DNA from: CAZXNF01 sp050741255
GTDB lineage: Bacteria; Pseudomonadota; Gammaproteobacteria; Burkholderiales; SG8-41
Assembly (NCBI GenBank): GCA_050741255.1
Contig: JBOIEQ010000001.1
Coordinates: forward strand, 1-64,000
Length of the DNA stretch: 64,000 bases
Direction of reading: 5' to 3'
The notes beneath the pieces are model-generated. The model worked only from the letters and a program-made list of their open reading frames with translations, was not told the origin of the DNA and made no database searches. The position numbers were made by a program, and so were the translations under genes. The first letter of the stretch is position 1. Each line of letters begins with the position of its first letter. Shown here in pieces: positions 8,005 through 16,641 of the stretch.

Positions 8005-9144
8005 TTAAGCCGCCGCCGGCTCCGACAGGGGGACGTTCCATGCGTCGTACCCGTACAGCCACGACGTGTCGGCCTCGCCCTTCTGCAGCCAGGTGTTGGC
8101 GCTGGAGATCGCCTGGATGCGCGAGGTGCGCGGCTTGCGGTGCGCCTCATAGCGCCTAAAGGCGGCTTCGATGTCGTCCCCGTCGAGCGCGATGCAGCGC
8201 GCGAGTACCGCCGCGTCCTCGATGGACGTCGCCGCGCCCTGCGCCATGTACGGCGTCATCGGATGGCAGGCATCGCCGAGCAGCACCGTGCGGCCGACGC
8301 TCCAGCGCGCAAGCGGCGCGCGCTCGAGGATCGCCCACTTGTGGCAGTCCGGGCAGGCGTCGAGCACCGCGCGCACGTCGGCGTGGAATCCCGTGTAGGC
8401 GGCGCGCAGCTCCCGCACGTCGCCCTTCGCGGACCACGACTCGCGCGTCATCCATTCCACCGGTTCCGGCACGCTGGTCACGAAATACAGCTCGCTCTTC
8501 GCCGCCGTCGTGTAGTAGATGACGATGTGCCGGTCCGTGCCCCACCATTTGGTGCGTGACGGCCCGATGTCGCGGCCGTTCAGAAACGCCGCGGGGAAAA
8601 CCGCGCGGTAGGCGATGCGGCCCTTCCACTCGGGTTTCTCGGGGCCCATCAGCAGTTCGCGCACCGTCGAATGCACGCCGTCGGCGCCGATCACGGCGTC
8701 CGCCTCCGCACGCGAGCCGTCGGCGAAGGCAAGCGTCACGCGCCCGCCCTTCTCGTCGAGGCCGGTCAGCTTTTTGTTCAGATGGATGATGTCGTGCGGG
8801 AGGACGGAGGCCAGTGCCTCGTGCAGGTCGCCGCGGTGCATACACAGGTACGGCGCGCCGTGCAGGCTCTCGGGCATCGCCAGTTCGCCGGTGACGGCCC
8901 CGGTCACGCCGTCGCGGTTCAGGTGCGAGTACGGCGCGAACGCCGTGCGCCGCAGCTTTTCCTCGACACCGATGCCGCGCAGCACCTTCATGGAGTTGGG
9001 CATCATCTGGATGCCCGCGCCCAGCCGCGCGAAGCGGCCCGCCTGTTCATAGACCTGCACGTCCACGCCGATCCGGCGTAGCGTGCCGGCCACCGCCAGC
9101 CCGCCCATGCCGGCGCCGACGACAGCGATGGAAAGGGAGCGCAT
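8005..9144 (-). CDS. FAD-dependent monooxygenase, 6-hydroxynicotinate 3-monooxygenase (NicC)-like
   Basis: 379 residues of the group A aromatic hydroxylase family. Motifs are the FAD GxGxxG (VVGAGMGGLAVAGTLRR), the DG motif (VIGADGVHSTVRELL) and the GD motif (VLLGDACHPMTPYMAQGAA). The C-terminus (ISSANTWLQKGEADTSWLYGYD) closely follows the pattern I recall for NicC, which decarboxylates and hydroxylates 6-hydroxynicotinate; salicylate hydroxylases are the next relatives. No other nicotinate-pathway gene is here. It is on the same strand as the UGSC selenoprotein pair but is separated from it by a heptamer inverted repeat, so co-transcription is uncertain. No clear ribosome binding site precedes the ATG. 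Confidence 0.8.
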   Translation of the reverse strand: MRSLSIAVVGAGMGGLAVAGTLRRIGVDVQVYEQAGRFARLGAGIQMMPNSMKVLRGIGVEEKLRRTAFAPYSHLNRDGVTGAVTGELAMPESLHGAPYLCMHRGDLHEALASVLPHDIIHLNKKLTGLDEKGGRVTLAFADGSRAEADAVIGADGVHSTVRELLMGPEKPEWKGRIAYRAVFPAAFLNGRDIGPSRTKWWGTDRHIVIYYTTAAKSELYFVTSVPEPVEWMTRESWSAKGDVRELRAAYTGFHADVRAVLDACPDCHKWAILERAPLARWSVGRTVLLGDACHPMTPYMAQGAATSIEDAAVLARCIALDGDDIEAAFRRYEAHRKPRTSRIQAISSANTWLQKGEADTSWLYGYDAWNVPLSEPAAA

Positions 9145-9148
9145 GCCC

Positions 9149-9266
9149 GTGAGGCGTCAGGCGTGAGGCGTGAGGCGAAAAAACGGCGGCGCGCCGAGCG
9201 TGGTGCCCGCCCGGATATTGGCTCCGCGTACGCGCTTTGCCGCCTCACGCCTCACGCTTCACGCCT
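9149..9266. repeat. Heptamer inverted-repeat element (GTGAGGC units)
   Basis: The left arm (9149-9177) is four tandem heptamers of the form GTGAGGC, one with GTCAGGC. The right arm (9241-9266) is the complementary series of GCCTCAC/GCTTCAC units. About 63 nt separate the arms. The right arm abuts the stop of the 370-residue protein and the left arm abuts the monooxygenase start, so a transcript through it would fold strongly. Elements of the same design occur at 49547-49626 and 54188-54297. Confidence 0.8.
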
Positions 9267-10377
9267 ATCGACGAAAGTCCTGCACCGACTTCGCGAGCTT
9301 GCCATCCCTGGTTTTCAGCGCACGCGTGACCGCCCTGGTCGCGCCGAACGTCGGAATGACCGCGGAATGCTTGCCTGCCCCGCCGATGACGGCGATGAGC
9401 AGGTCCTCGGCGCGCCACTGCATTGGCACCGGCGTATCGGCCTTCGCGTTGGGGAACCGGTCCTTGAGCGTCATCAGGAAACGGCGCTCGATGTTTTCCT
9501 TCGAGAAGCGGTTCATCGGCAGCGTCGCGTGTTCCTGGATGAAGCGCTTCGCGTCCGCCTTGGAATAGCCGTCGGCGGCAATCGCTTTAGCATGCTCCGG
9601 GCCCATCACGATCAGCGGCTGCGCTTCGTAGTAGATGTCGTTGGAGCCCGTGCTGATCAGCGTGCCGGCGATGGTGGTGAGCAGGCCTAGACCCGTCAGG
9701 CTTTCGTGGTCGTTGACGTTGTGCGGGCACTCGGCGCCGATCACGGTCACCGCGCTGGCCTCCTTCGGCAGGCCGCGCTCGACATGCAGCGGCTCCCAGG
9801 GATTGCCCGCCTCGTTCTCCGCGACGAAATAGCTGTACTTGGACGGCGCGCCGAAGGTCGACATGTCGCCCAGCGCCGGAATCGCGCCGCCGATGTTGAG
9901 CAGCGTCAGCCGGATCGCGCGCCCGATCGTGGCGTTGGCCGGCCAGCCCGGGCCGAAAGCGTTGTGCCCGCAGTTGATGTCGAGTTCCTGCACCACCGGC
10001 CCGTTGACGATCACGAGCGGCGCACACAAATGGGTGGTGGCCTGGACGCCGTAGAGGTTGAACGGCTCCTCGCACATCGCCTCGACCGCCAACATGAACA
10101 GCGGGAAGTACTGGGGCTTGCAGCCCGCCATCACGGCATTGGCGGCCAGGCGCAGCGGCGTCGCCTCGCCATAGCGCGGCGCGACCTTGGCGATCGGTTC
10201 GTTTACCGGGCGATCGCAGTAGGCGAGCATTTTCTCGACGCGCTCGACCGTCGGCGGGATGACGGGCAGGCCGTCCCCCCAGCCGCGCTTCATCACCAGC
10301 TCGTTGACGGCGTCGAAGTCGTCGTCGGCCTCGAGGCTGGCGTCGGGCGCCTTCAGGAAGTCCGCGAGATCGCTCAC
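9265..10377 (-). CDS. Conserved protein of unknown function, coupled to the UGSC selenoprotein
   Basis: 370 residues starting with GTG at 10377; GTGA overlaps the selenoprotein stop by 4 nt, so translation is probably coupled. I do not recognise the family. There is no signal peptide or clear membrane segment. Conspicuous segments are RGWGDGLPVIPPTVERVEKM near the N-terminus, the Gly/Asn-rich LDINCGHNAFGPGWPANATI, and GLGLLTTIAGTLISTGSND in the second half. It has several Cys and His residues but no known metal motif. The tight coupling argues that it works with the Sec protein, as partner subunit or next enzyme. A longer frame upstream of the GTG overlaps the selenoprotein out of frame and is not real. 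Confidence 0.75.
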   Translation of the reverse strand: MSDLADFLKAPDASLEADDDFDAVNELVMKRGWGDGLPVIPPTVERVEKMLAYCDRPVNEPIAKVAPRYGEATPLRLAANAVMAGCKPQYFPLFMLAVEAMCEEPFNLYGVQATTHLCAPLVIVNGPVVQELDINCGHNAFGPGWPANATIGRAIRLTLLNIGGAIPALGDMSTFGAPSKYSYFVAENEAGNPWEPLHVERGLPKEASAVTVIGAECPHNVNDHESLTGLGLLTTIAGTLISTGSNDIYYEAQPLIVMGPEHAKAIAADGYSKADAKRFIQEHATLPMNRFSKENIERRFLMTLKDRFPNAKADTPVPMQWRAEDLLIAVIGGAGKHSAVIPTFGATRAVTRALKTRDGKLAKSVQDFRR

Positions 10378-10916
10378 TTGATGTTTTCCTCGATCAGTTT
10401 CAGCACCTGCGGCGTCGCGATCAGCGAGCGCCCTTCCACCTGTTCCAGCGACAACCCGCCGAGCGGGTGCGGGATCTGCACCAGCGGCAGGTCGGGCACG
10501 CCAAAGACCTTGGCCTGCGTCCTGCCGAGTTTCATGAACGGATCGGAACAAACGACCGCGGTCACAAGGCCCCGCTTCCGGAGCTCTGACATGTCGTGGA
10601 CACTCCACGACGTGCAGGACCCTCAGTCGGCCATTGCGCTGACGACGAAGTCAGCCTCCGCGGCCAGCTGGTCGAGGATGGGTCCCGGCGCCGGCAGGCT
10701 CACGCTGGCCTTGCGCAGCACGACGACCGAGGACACCGGGATCGCCGCCTTCACCGACTCGGCGATGAATTTCAGCAGGTGGTCGGCATTGCCCTTGCTG
10801 TTGTCGAGGATGCCGAGGCGGATGCCGCCCTTCTTGATCTCCCGCTGCGGCTTCAACGCTTCCGCCACGACGGGCGTCGGGGCTTCGGGGATGACTAGGG
10901 TGACTTTCTTGCTCAT
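10374..10916 (-). CDS. UGSC-family selenoprotein; in-frame TGA decoded as selenocysteine
   Basis: 180 residues with Sec at position 98. The 97-codon ORF from 10916 ends at TGA (10625-10623). Reading on in the same frame gives Gly-Ser-Cys-Thr-Ser-Trp and then 72 more codons from the Met at 10592. The junction reads SAMAD-Sec-GSC-TSW, the motif that names the UGSC family of (seleno)proteins, whose other members carry Cys at this site. Sec98-x-x-Cys101 is a thioredoxin-like redox pair. The start has a strong GGAGGAG six bases upstream. A SECIS-like hairpin follows the TGA. The family's reaction is unknown. Automatic gene finders would call two short genes or a pseudogene. It overlaps the 370-residue gene by 4 nt and is divergent from the fused hydantoinase. 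Confidence 0.88.
10593..10625 (-). promoter_or_regulatory. Bacterial SECIS element for the UGSC selenoprotein
   Basis: On the minus-strand RNA, UGA (10625-10623) is followed by 11 nt, then GUCGUGG (10611-10605), loop AGUGU (10604-10600), then CCACGAC (10599-10593). This is a perfect 7-bp stem. The loop begins 18 nt after the UGA and contains a GU step. In E. coli fdhF the SelB-binding loop begins about 17 nt after the UGA and also presents a G-U, so position and form match. SelB binding is inferred. Confidence 0.8.
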
Positions 10917-11050
10917 GCGTTACTCCTCCATCATGGTGCGTCCGTGACCGGCGAAAGTGTAGCGCACCGGCACTGGCATGGACCACTGTGAAGGGTGCGC
11001 GGGAAGTAAACGCGCGGTCCGGTGCCGGTGTGGTGATCGCATTTCGTTTT

Positions 11051-11060
11051 TGGTATACCA
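11051..11060. promoter_or_regulatory. Perfect palindrome TGGTATACCA, candidate GntR-type operator
   Basis: The 10-bp palindrome lies in the 176-nt divergent region between the UGSC selenoprotein (start 10916) and the fused hydantoinase (start 11093). Regulators of the FCD subgroup of GntR bind TGGT-ACCA or GGTATA type sites (PdhR, LldR and NanR are examples), and an FCD-type GntR gene lies downstream at 15925. Its position 32 nt before the hydantoinase start fits repression of that gene, and possibly of both directions. Confidence 0.5.
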
Positions 11061-11092
11061 TGGCATTCCATCGCATTCATCCGGGATTGACC

Positions 11093-14000
11093 ATGTCCAT
11101 AGCCATTGGCTGTGACATCGGCGGAACATTCACCGATTTCATCCTCATCGACGAAACCTCCGGCACGGTGCGTGTGGACAAGGTCCTGACCACCCCGGCG
11201 GACCCTTCCCTCGCGATCGAGCAGGGTCTGCGCAACCTGGAGGAGGCGCAGCCGGGATCGATACGCGAAACCGCGGCCTTGGTGCACGGCACGACGCTGG
11301 TGATCAACGCGGTCATCGAGCGCAAAGGCGCGCGCACCGGGCTCATCACCACTCGGGGTTTTCGCGATGTGCTCGAGATTGGCCGCGAGAAGCGGTACGA
11401 CGGGAACGACCTCCAGATCCGCTTTCCCGAGCCGCTCGTGCCGCGCTCACTGCGCGTCGAGATCGATGAGCGCATACACGCTTCGGGCCGGGTGCTGCAG
11501 GCACTCGATATCGCCTCCGTCGAGCGCGCGGTGCAGGCCCTGACCGCACAGGGTGTCCAGTCGATCGCCATCTGCCTGCTGCATTCCTACGCGAATCCGG
11601 CGCACGAGGAACAGGCGGCCGGCATCGTCGCGCGCCTGGCGCCCGGAATACCGGTCACGCTTTCGTTCGAAGTGTTGCGAGAACTCAAGGAATACGAACG
11701 CTCCACCACCACCGCCGTCAACGCCTACGCCAAGCCCATCGTATCGCGCTATCTGAAAACACTCGAAGGCCGGCTGGATACGCTGGCCTTCAAGGGCGAA
11801 CTGCTGCTGATGCAATCGAGCGGCGGCCTCAACTCCTCGCAGATGGCGCAACGATTCCCGGTGCAGATCATCGAATCGGGACCTGCCGCGGGCGCCATCA
11901 GCGCCGCGCACTACGCGCGGCTCGCCGGCCACGCCAAGATACTGGCCTTCGACATGGGTGGCACGACCGCGAAGATGTGCCTGGTCAAAGACGGCCGCGT
12001 GGTCAAGGTCAATCAACTCGAAGTCGACCGCGTGCAGCGCTTCAAGCGCGGCAGCGGCATCCCGGTGCGCGTGCCGGTCGTGGACCTGATGGAAATCGGC
12101 GCGGGTGGCGGCAGCATCGCCCGCGTCAGTCCCAAAGGCACGCTGGAAGTCGGCCCTGAAAGCGCATCCGCCGCCCCGGGGCCCGCCTGTTACGGCCTGG
12201 GCGGAACGCAACCTACCGTATCCGACGCCGACGTCGTGCTCGGCTACCTGAATCCCGCGTACTTCCTCGGCGGCCGCATGGCGCTCGACAAGACCAGCGC
12301 GCAAGCCGCCATCGAGACGGCGCTGGCGAAACCGCTGGGCCTGAGCGTGGAAGCGGCGGCTTGGGGCGTGCACAGCGTCGTGAATGAGAATATGGCCGCC
12401 GCCGCAAAAGTCTATGTCGCCGAAAAGGGAGAAAGCCCCAGCAGTTGTGCGGTCGTCGCTTTCGGCGGCGCCGGTCCCGTGCATGCCTCCGATCTCGCGC
12501 GGCGCATCGGCGCACAGGTCGTCGTGATTCCGCCGCGCGCCGGCGTCGCCTCCGCGTTCGGCATGCTGATTGCGCCCGCCTCGTACGACACCGTCCGCAC
12601 GCATCGCGTGCGCCTGATGCACGCCGACTTCGGCGCGATCGAATCCCAGTACGCCCAGATGGAACAGGCCGCGCGCGCCGGCCTGCCGCGCAGCGTGGAC
12701 AGCGCCGCCGTCTGGTTCGAGCGCTCGGCCGATCTGCGCTATGTGGGACAAGGCTACGATCTCACGGTGACGCTCGCCGCGGAGCGCCAGACCGAAACCG
12801 GCATGCGCGCGGCCTTCAACGCCGCGTACCATCTGCTCTACGGCCGCGTGTTCGACGATCTTGAGCTGGAACTCATGAACCTCCGCGTCACCGCGTACGC
12901 GCCAGGCAAGCACTTTGAAGAGACCGTGCATGCCGTCCCGGCCGGCAGCGCCGTCGCCTGCACCGAACGCGATGCGTATTGCGCGATCTCGCGCCGCTTC
13001 ATCCCGCACAAGGTGTATGCCCGCGCCAGTCTGCCGAAAGGGGCTGCACTCGATGGACCGGCGATCGTGGAGGAAGCCGAATCGACGACGATCATCGACC
13101 AGGATGCGAGCTTTACGGTCGATGATTTCGGCAGCGTCGTGATCTCGCTACGCACCCGCCTGCCGGTGGCGGTAACGCGCCGCAAAACCGCAAAGCTCGA
13201 CCCGGTTGCGCTGGAGATGCTGTGGCGGCGGCTGGGCTCCACGGTTGACGAACTGGCGGCGGCGCTGGTCCGCACCTCGTTCTCGACGGTGGTGCGCGAC
13301 GTCAACGACTATGCCTGCGCGATATTCGACCGCCAGGCGCGACTGCTCGCGCAATCCACCGACAGCACGCCGGGAATCTGCGGCGGCCTGGGACCGATGC
13401 TCCGTCACATGCTGGAGGTCTGCCCGCCCGCCAGCCTGCGCGAAGGCGACGTACTGATCGGCAACGACCCCTGGAACGGCAGCGGCCATCACAACGACAT
13501 CTTTACCGTCACCCCGGCGTTTCACAAAGGCAAGCTGATCGGCTACGCCGCCTGCGCCGCGCACCATGTGGACATCGGCGGACGACGCGCGACCACCGAA
13601 AGCCGCGACAACTACGAGGAAGGCCTGCGCATCCCGGTAAGCCGCATCATGCGCAGGGGCGAACCCAACCCCGATGTGTTCAATTTCATCGCCGCCAATG
13701 TACGCCTGCCCGACACCGTCCTGGGTGACCTGCGGGCGCAACTCGCCGCCAACCACGTCGGCTGCGAGCGGATGCGGGAATTGTGCGCGGAACAGGGCTG
13801 GAAGGACCTGCAACTGCTGGCCGGAGAGATCCTGCAGCGCAGCGAGGAGATCGCGCGTTCGGAAATCAGCCGGATCCCGGACGGCGTGTTCACCCATGAA
13901 GCGCCAATCGATATCGTCGACGGCGAGCGCATCGTGCTGCGTGTGGCGGTGACAGTCGAGGGCGACGGGCTCACGGTCGACTTCAGCGGGTCTTCGCCGC

Positions 14001-14869
14001 AGGTGCGCCCCGCCATCAACTGCACGCTCACCTACACCGCGGCGTACGCCCATTTCGCCGTCGGCGCCCTGCTCAACCTGCCGGTCGCGATCAACCAGGG
14101 CACGCTGGTGCCGGTCAAGGTCACGGCCCAGGCGGGAACCGTACTGAACGCGTCCTTTCCAGCGCCGGTGTTCGCGCGCACCAGTATCGGCAATTTCGTG
14201 CCGGAACTCATTTTCACCGCGCTGGCGTCGGCCCTGCCGGACCGGGTCGTTGCCGGTTCGGGCGCGACGCCGTTGTGGGCGCAATACCTATTCGGCAAAC
14301 GCAAGGACGGCAGCCGTTTTGCACCGCTCAACTCGGCCAATGGCGGCCTCGGCGCACGCGCGAACCAGGACGGCGTGTCCTGCCTGACGTTCCCGGTCAA
14401 CATCGGGAACACCCCGGTCGAGGTACTCGAAAGCGACATCCCGGTGCTCGTTCGCCAGCGCGCGCTGTGGCCCGATTCGGCAGGCGCGGGCCGCTTCCGT
14501 GGCGGCCTCGGACAGCATTTCGAGATGCAGGTGCTCGAAGACGACCTCGGGCCCGACGGCCCCCTGCTCGTCGGTTTTCGCGGCGGACGCTTTTATTTCC
14601 CGGTGCATGGGCTGCTCGGGGGCGGCGACGGTCCCAACGGCAAACTGACGATCAACGGCAAACCGGCCACCGGCGGCGGCGACGTATCGGTCCCGCCCGG
14701 CGGCACCATCGTGTGCCGCATTCCCGGTGGCGGCGGCCTGGGCTTGCCCGCGGAGCGCCATCCCGATCTCGTCCGGCGCGATCTCGAATACGGTTACATC
14801 ACTCTGGAACACGCACAACAGCATTACCCGCATGCACTGGCGGCAGGACGGACCGCGGCCGCGAAGTAG
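11093..14869 (+). CDS. Fused hydantoinase/5-oxoprolinase, HyuA-HyuB fusion
   Basis: 1258 residues. The N-terminal part (about 1-690) is HyuA-like, with the actin-fold phosphate motif IGCDIGGTFTDFILID, LVHGTTLVINAVIERKGART, then FDMGGTTAKMCLV and IGAGGGSIA. The C-terminal part (about 700-1255) is HyuB-like, with LRREGDVLIGNDPWNGSGHH-type residues and the closing Gly-rich PGGGGLG segment. Fused proteins of this length are typical of ATP-dependent 5-oxoprolinases, which open 5-oxoproline to glutamate; N-methylhydantoinases and acetone-carboxylase-like enzymes share the folds. ATG 11093 was chosen because it begins the conserved strand; ATG 11060 is in frame. It is followed by Bug, GntR and flavoprotein genes. 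A split version of the same enzyme is at 37016-40800. Confidence 0.88.
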   Translation: MSIAIGCDIGGTFTDFILIDETSGTVRVDKVLTTPADPSLAIEQGLRNLEEAQPGSIRETAALVHGTTLVINAVIERKGARTGLITTRGFRDVLEIGREKRYDGNDLQIRFPEPLVPRSLRVEIDERIHASGRVLQALDIASVERAVQALTAQGVQSIAICLLHSYANPAHEEQAAGIVARLAPGIPVTLSFEVLRELKEYERSTTTAVNAYAKPIVSRYLKTLEGRLDTLAFKGELLLMQSSGGLNSSQMAQRFPVQIIESGPAAGAISAAHYARLAGHAKILAFDMGGTTAKMCLVKDGRVVKVNQLEVDRVQRFKRGSGIPVRVPVVDLMEIGAGGGSIARVSPKGTLEVGPESASAAPGPACYGLGGTQPTVSDADVVLGYLNPAYFLGGRMALDKTSAQAAIETALAKPLGLSVEAAAWGVHSVVNENMAAAAKVYVAEKGESPSSCAVVAFGGAGPVHASDLARRIGAQVVVIPPRAGVASAFGMLIAPASYDTVRTHRVRLMHADFGAIESQYAQMEQAARAGLPRSVDSAAVWFERSADLRYVGQGYDLTVTLAAERQTETGMRAAFNAAYHLLYGRVFDDLELELMNLRVTAYAPGKHFEETVHAVPAGSAVACTERDAYCAISRRFIPHKVYARASLPKGAALDGPAIVEEAESTTIIDQDASFTVDDFGSVVISLRTRLPVAVTRRKTAKLDPVALEMLWRRLGSTVDELAAALVRTSFSTVVRDVNDYACAIFDRQARLLAQSTDSTPGICGGLGPMLRHMLEVCPPASLREGDVLIGNDPWNGSGHHNDIFTVTPAFHKGKLIGYAACAAHHVDIGGRRATTESRDNYEEGLRIPVSRIMRRGEPNPDVFNFIAANVRLPDTVLGDLRAQLAANHVGCERMRELCAEQGWKDLQLLAGEILQRSEEIARSEISRIPDGVFTHEAPIDIVDGERIVLRVAVTVEGDGLTVDFSGSSPQVRPAINCTLTYTAAYAHFAVGALLNLPVAINQGTLVPVKVTAQAGTVLNASFPAPVFARTSIGNFVPELIFTALASALPDRVVAGSGATPLWAQYLFGKRKDGSRFAPLNSANGGLGARANQDGVSCLTFPVNIGNTPVEVLESDIPVLVRQRALWPDSAGAGRFRGGLGQHFEMQVLEDDLGPDGPLLVGFRGGRFYFPVHGLLGGGDGPNGKLTINGKPATGGGDVSVPPGGTIVCRIPGGGGLGLPAERHPDLVRRDLEYGYITLEHAQQHYPHALAAGRTAAAK

Positions 14870-14900
14870 GAATATTCCGTAATTGGCAAAGGAGTTCGTG

Positions 14901-15887
14901 ATGAAGCGTTTCAAACGCAGCACAGTCATCCTTCACGCGGCGTTCACCACGGCCGCCGTCAGTCTGTCCTTCCCCGTCGCCGCGCAGACCTACCCCACCA
15001 AGTCGATCCGCCTCGTCGTGCCGTGGCCCGCGGGCGGCGTGACGGATGTGGTCGCGCGCATCGTCGGCGAGCGGCTCTCGCAGGGTCTGGGGCAATCCAT
15101 CATCATCGACAACAAGGCGGGCGCGACCGGCTTCATCGGCACGGAATTCGTCGCCAAGGCCACCCCCGACGGCTACACGCTCCTGCTCATCACCGCGAGC
15201 ACGCACGCCATCAGCCCGAACCTGTTCAAGAAGGTGCCCTACGACCCGATCAAGGATTTCGAAACGATCTCCCAGCTGACGACCGCCCCGACGATACTCG
15301 TCACCTACGCCGCGTTCCCCGCAGGCAGTGTTGCGGAACTCGTGAAACTCGCCAAAGCCAAACCCGGCGCGCTCAATTACGCCTCGTTCGGCAACGGCAG
15401 CTCGGCGCATCTCGCCGCCGAACTGTTCAAGCAGGCCACGGGCACCGACTTCGTGCACATCCCCTATAAGGGCGCCGCGCCGGCCATCGCCGATCTGATG
15501 GGGGGGCAGGTCACGATCTTCTTCGATTCCATTCCCTCCGCATTGCCGCATGTACGCTCGGGCAAACTCAAGGGACTGGCCGTCACCGGGCGCACGCGCA
15601 CGACCGCGGCGCCCGACATCCCCACCGTGGCCGAAACCTATCCCGGCTTTGAAGTCACCGTATGGCAGGGGTTTGGCGCGCCCGCCGGCACCCCGCGCGC
15701 CGTCATCAACCGGCTCAACGCCGAGTTGGTCAAGGTGATGACGATGCCCGACGTCAGGGAACGCCTGGTGAATCTGGGCGCCGATCCGTTGTCCACGACA
15801 CCCCAGGAATTCGCCGCCCACATCGCACGCGAGAAAGACAAGTGGGCGAGCGTGGTCAAAACTTCCGGCATCACGATCAGCGATTGA
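14901..15887 (+). CDS. Bug/TctC-family substrate-binding protein
   Basis: 328 residues. A basic start (MKRFKRS) and signal peptide end at VAAQ, followed by TYPTKSIRLVVPWPAGGVTD, DNKAGATGFIGTEFVAKATPDGYTL and IPYKGAAPAIADLMGGQV. AAAGGAG lies 8 nt before the ATG at 14901, which settles the start against an earlier in-frame codon at 14883. It lies 31 nt after the fused hydantoinase and so probably captures that enzyme's substrate, such as a cyclic amide or its open acid. Confidence 0.9.
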   Translation: MKRFKRSTVILHAAFTTAAVSLSFPVAAQTYPTKSIRLVVPWPAGGVTDVVARIVGERLSQGLGQSIIIDNKAGATGFIGTEFVAKATPDGYTLLLITASTHAISPNLFKKVPYDPIKDFETISQLTTAPTILVTYAAFPAGSVAELVKLAKAKPGALNYASFGNGSSAHLAAELFKQATGTDFVHIPYKGAAPAIADLMGGQVTIFFDSIPSALPHVRSGKLKGLAVTGRTRTTAAPDIPTVAETYPGFEVTVWQGFGAPAGTPRAVINRLNAELVKVMTMPDVRERLVNLGADPLSTTPQEFAAHIAREKDKWASVVKTSGITISD

Positions 15888-15924
15888 CGTGCGCGATGCA
15901 GCCCGTGAGGGGCGGATAGCACGC

Positions 15925-16641
15925 ATGCCCAAGCGCAGCGGCCCGGGCACCGGCAAGGGGGCGAATGTCGGCGTACGCCGCTTTCCGGAAGCGGAAGCCG
16001 GCGAGCCGCGGGGAGAGCATGTCTATGCCGCGCTGCGCGAAGCGATCAGGGTCGGCGAGCTCAAGCCGGGCCAGCGGCTCGTTGAACGGGAGGTGGCGGC
16101 GACGCTCGGGGTGAGCCGCACGCCGGTGCGCCAGGCCTTCAAGCTGCTGGAGGCGCAGGGCATCGCTTCGGTCGCGGGCGCCCGCGGGCTCGTCATTACC
16201 GCGCTGACCCCGGAGGAAGTACGCGAGCTCTACACCATCTGGGAAAGCCTTGAGGGCATCGTCGCACGCTACGCCGCGCAGCACGCGACCGACCTCGATC
16301 TCAAGGCCCTGCGGCACATCGAGGAGCAATGGAAATCCGCCTCCGGGCCGCAGGTCTACGGCCAGCTCAACAAGCAGTTCCATGACGCGCTCTATCGCGC
16401 CGCGCACAACCGCTATCTCGTGCGCGCCCTCAACGCGATCGACGACGCGCTCGCCCTCCTCGGCGTGACGACGTTCTCCATACCGGGGCGCCCCGCCGAG
16501 GCCGGTCGCGAGCATGCGGCCATCGTTGCGGCGATCGCACGCCGTGACGGCGCCGCCGCGCAACAGGCGGCCGAGGCGCACATCCATCGCGCGGGCGAAC
16601 TCCGCATGACGCTCGTCATGGGACTGGAACTCCGCACGTGA
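15925..16641 (+). CDS. GntR-family (FCD subgroup) transcriptional regulator
   Basis: 238 residues. The winged helix-turn-helix at about residues 28-90 reads GEHVYAALREAIRVGELKPG, LVEREVAATLGVSRTPVRQA and LEAQG. The all-helical FCD effector domain follows, with HIEEQWK and the metal-site histidines of FHDALYRAAHN and AHIHRAGEL. ATG 15925 was chosen because GAGGGG precedes it; a GTG at 15889 is in frame. It sits between Bug and flavoprotein genes and overlaps the next start by GTGA, so it is part of the operon and probably its own regulator. The palindrome at 11051-11060 is a candidate site. Confidence 0.85.
   Translation: MPKRSGPGTGKGANVGVRRFPEAEAGEPRGEHVYAALREAIRVGELKPGQRLVEREVAATLGVSRTPVRQAFKLLEAQGIASVAGARGLVITALTPEEVRELYTIWESLEGIVARYAAQHATDLDLKALRHIEEQWKSASGPQVYGQLNKQFHDALYRAAHNRYLVRALNAIDDALALLGVTTFSIPGRPAEAGREHAAIVAAIARRDGAAAQQAAEAHIHRAGELRMTLVMGLELRT

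Noticed and set aside
10374..10592. Independent 72-codon gene starting at the ATG 10592
   Set aside because: It lacks its own ribosome binding site, its start lies at the foot of the SECIS hairpin, and the frame continues upstream through Gly-Ser-Cys to the TGA. It is the C-terminal half of the selenoprotein.
10374..10916. Simple nonsense-mutated pseudogene
   Set aside because: The TGA falls exactly at the U of the UGSC motif, a hairpin stands at SECIS distance, and both halves and the coupled downstream start are intact.
11447..13009. 520-codon minus-strand ORF opposite the fused hydantoinase
   Set aside because: It lacks any recognisable domain and its His/Arg/Ala-rich composition is typical of the antisense of a GC-rich gene.
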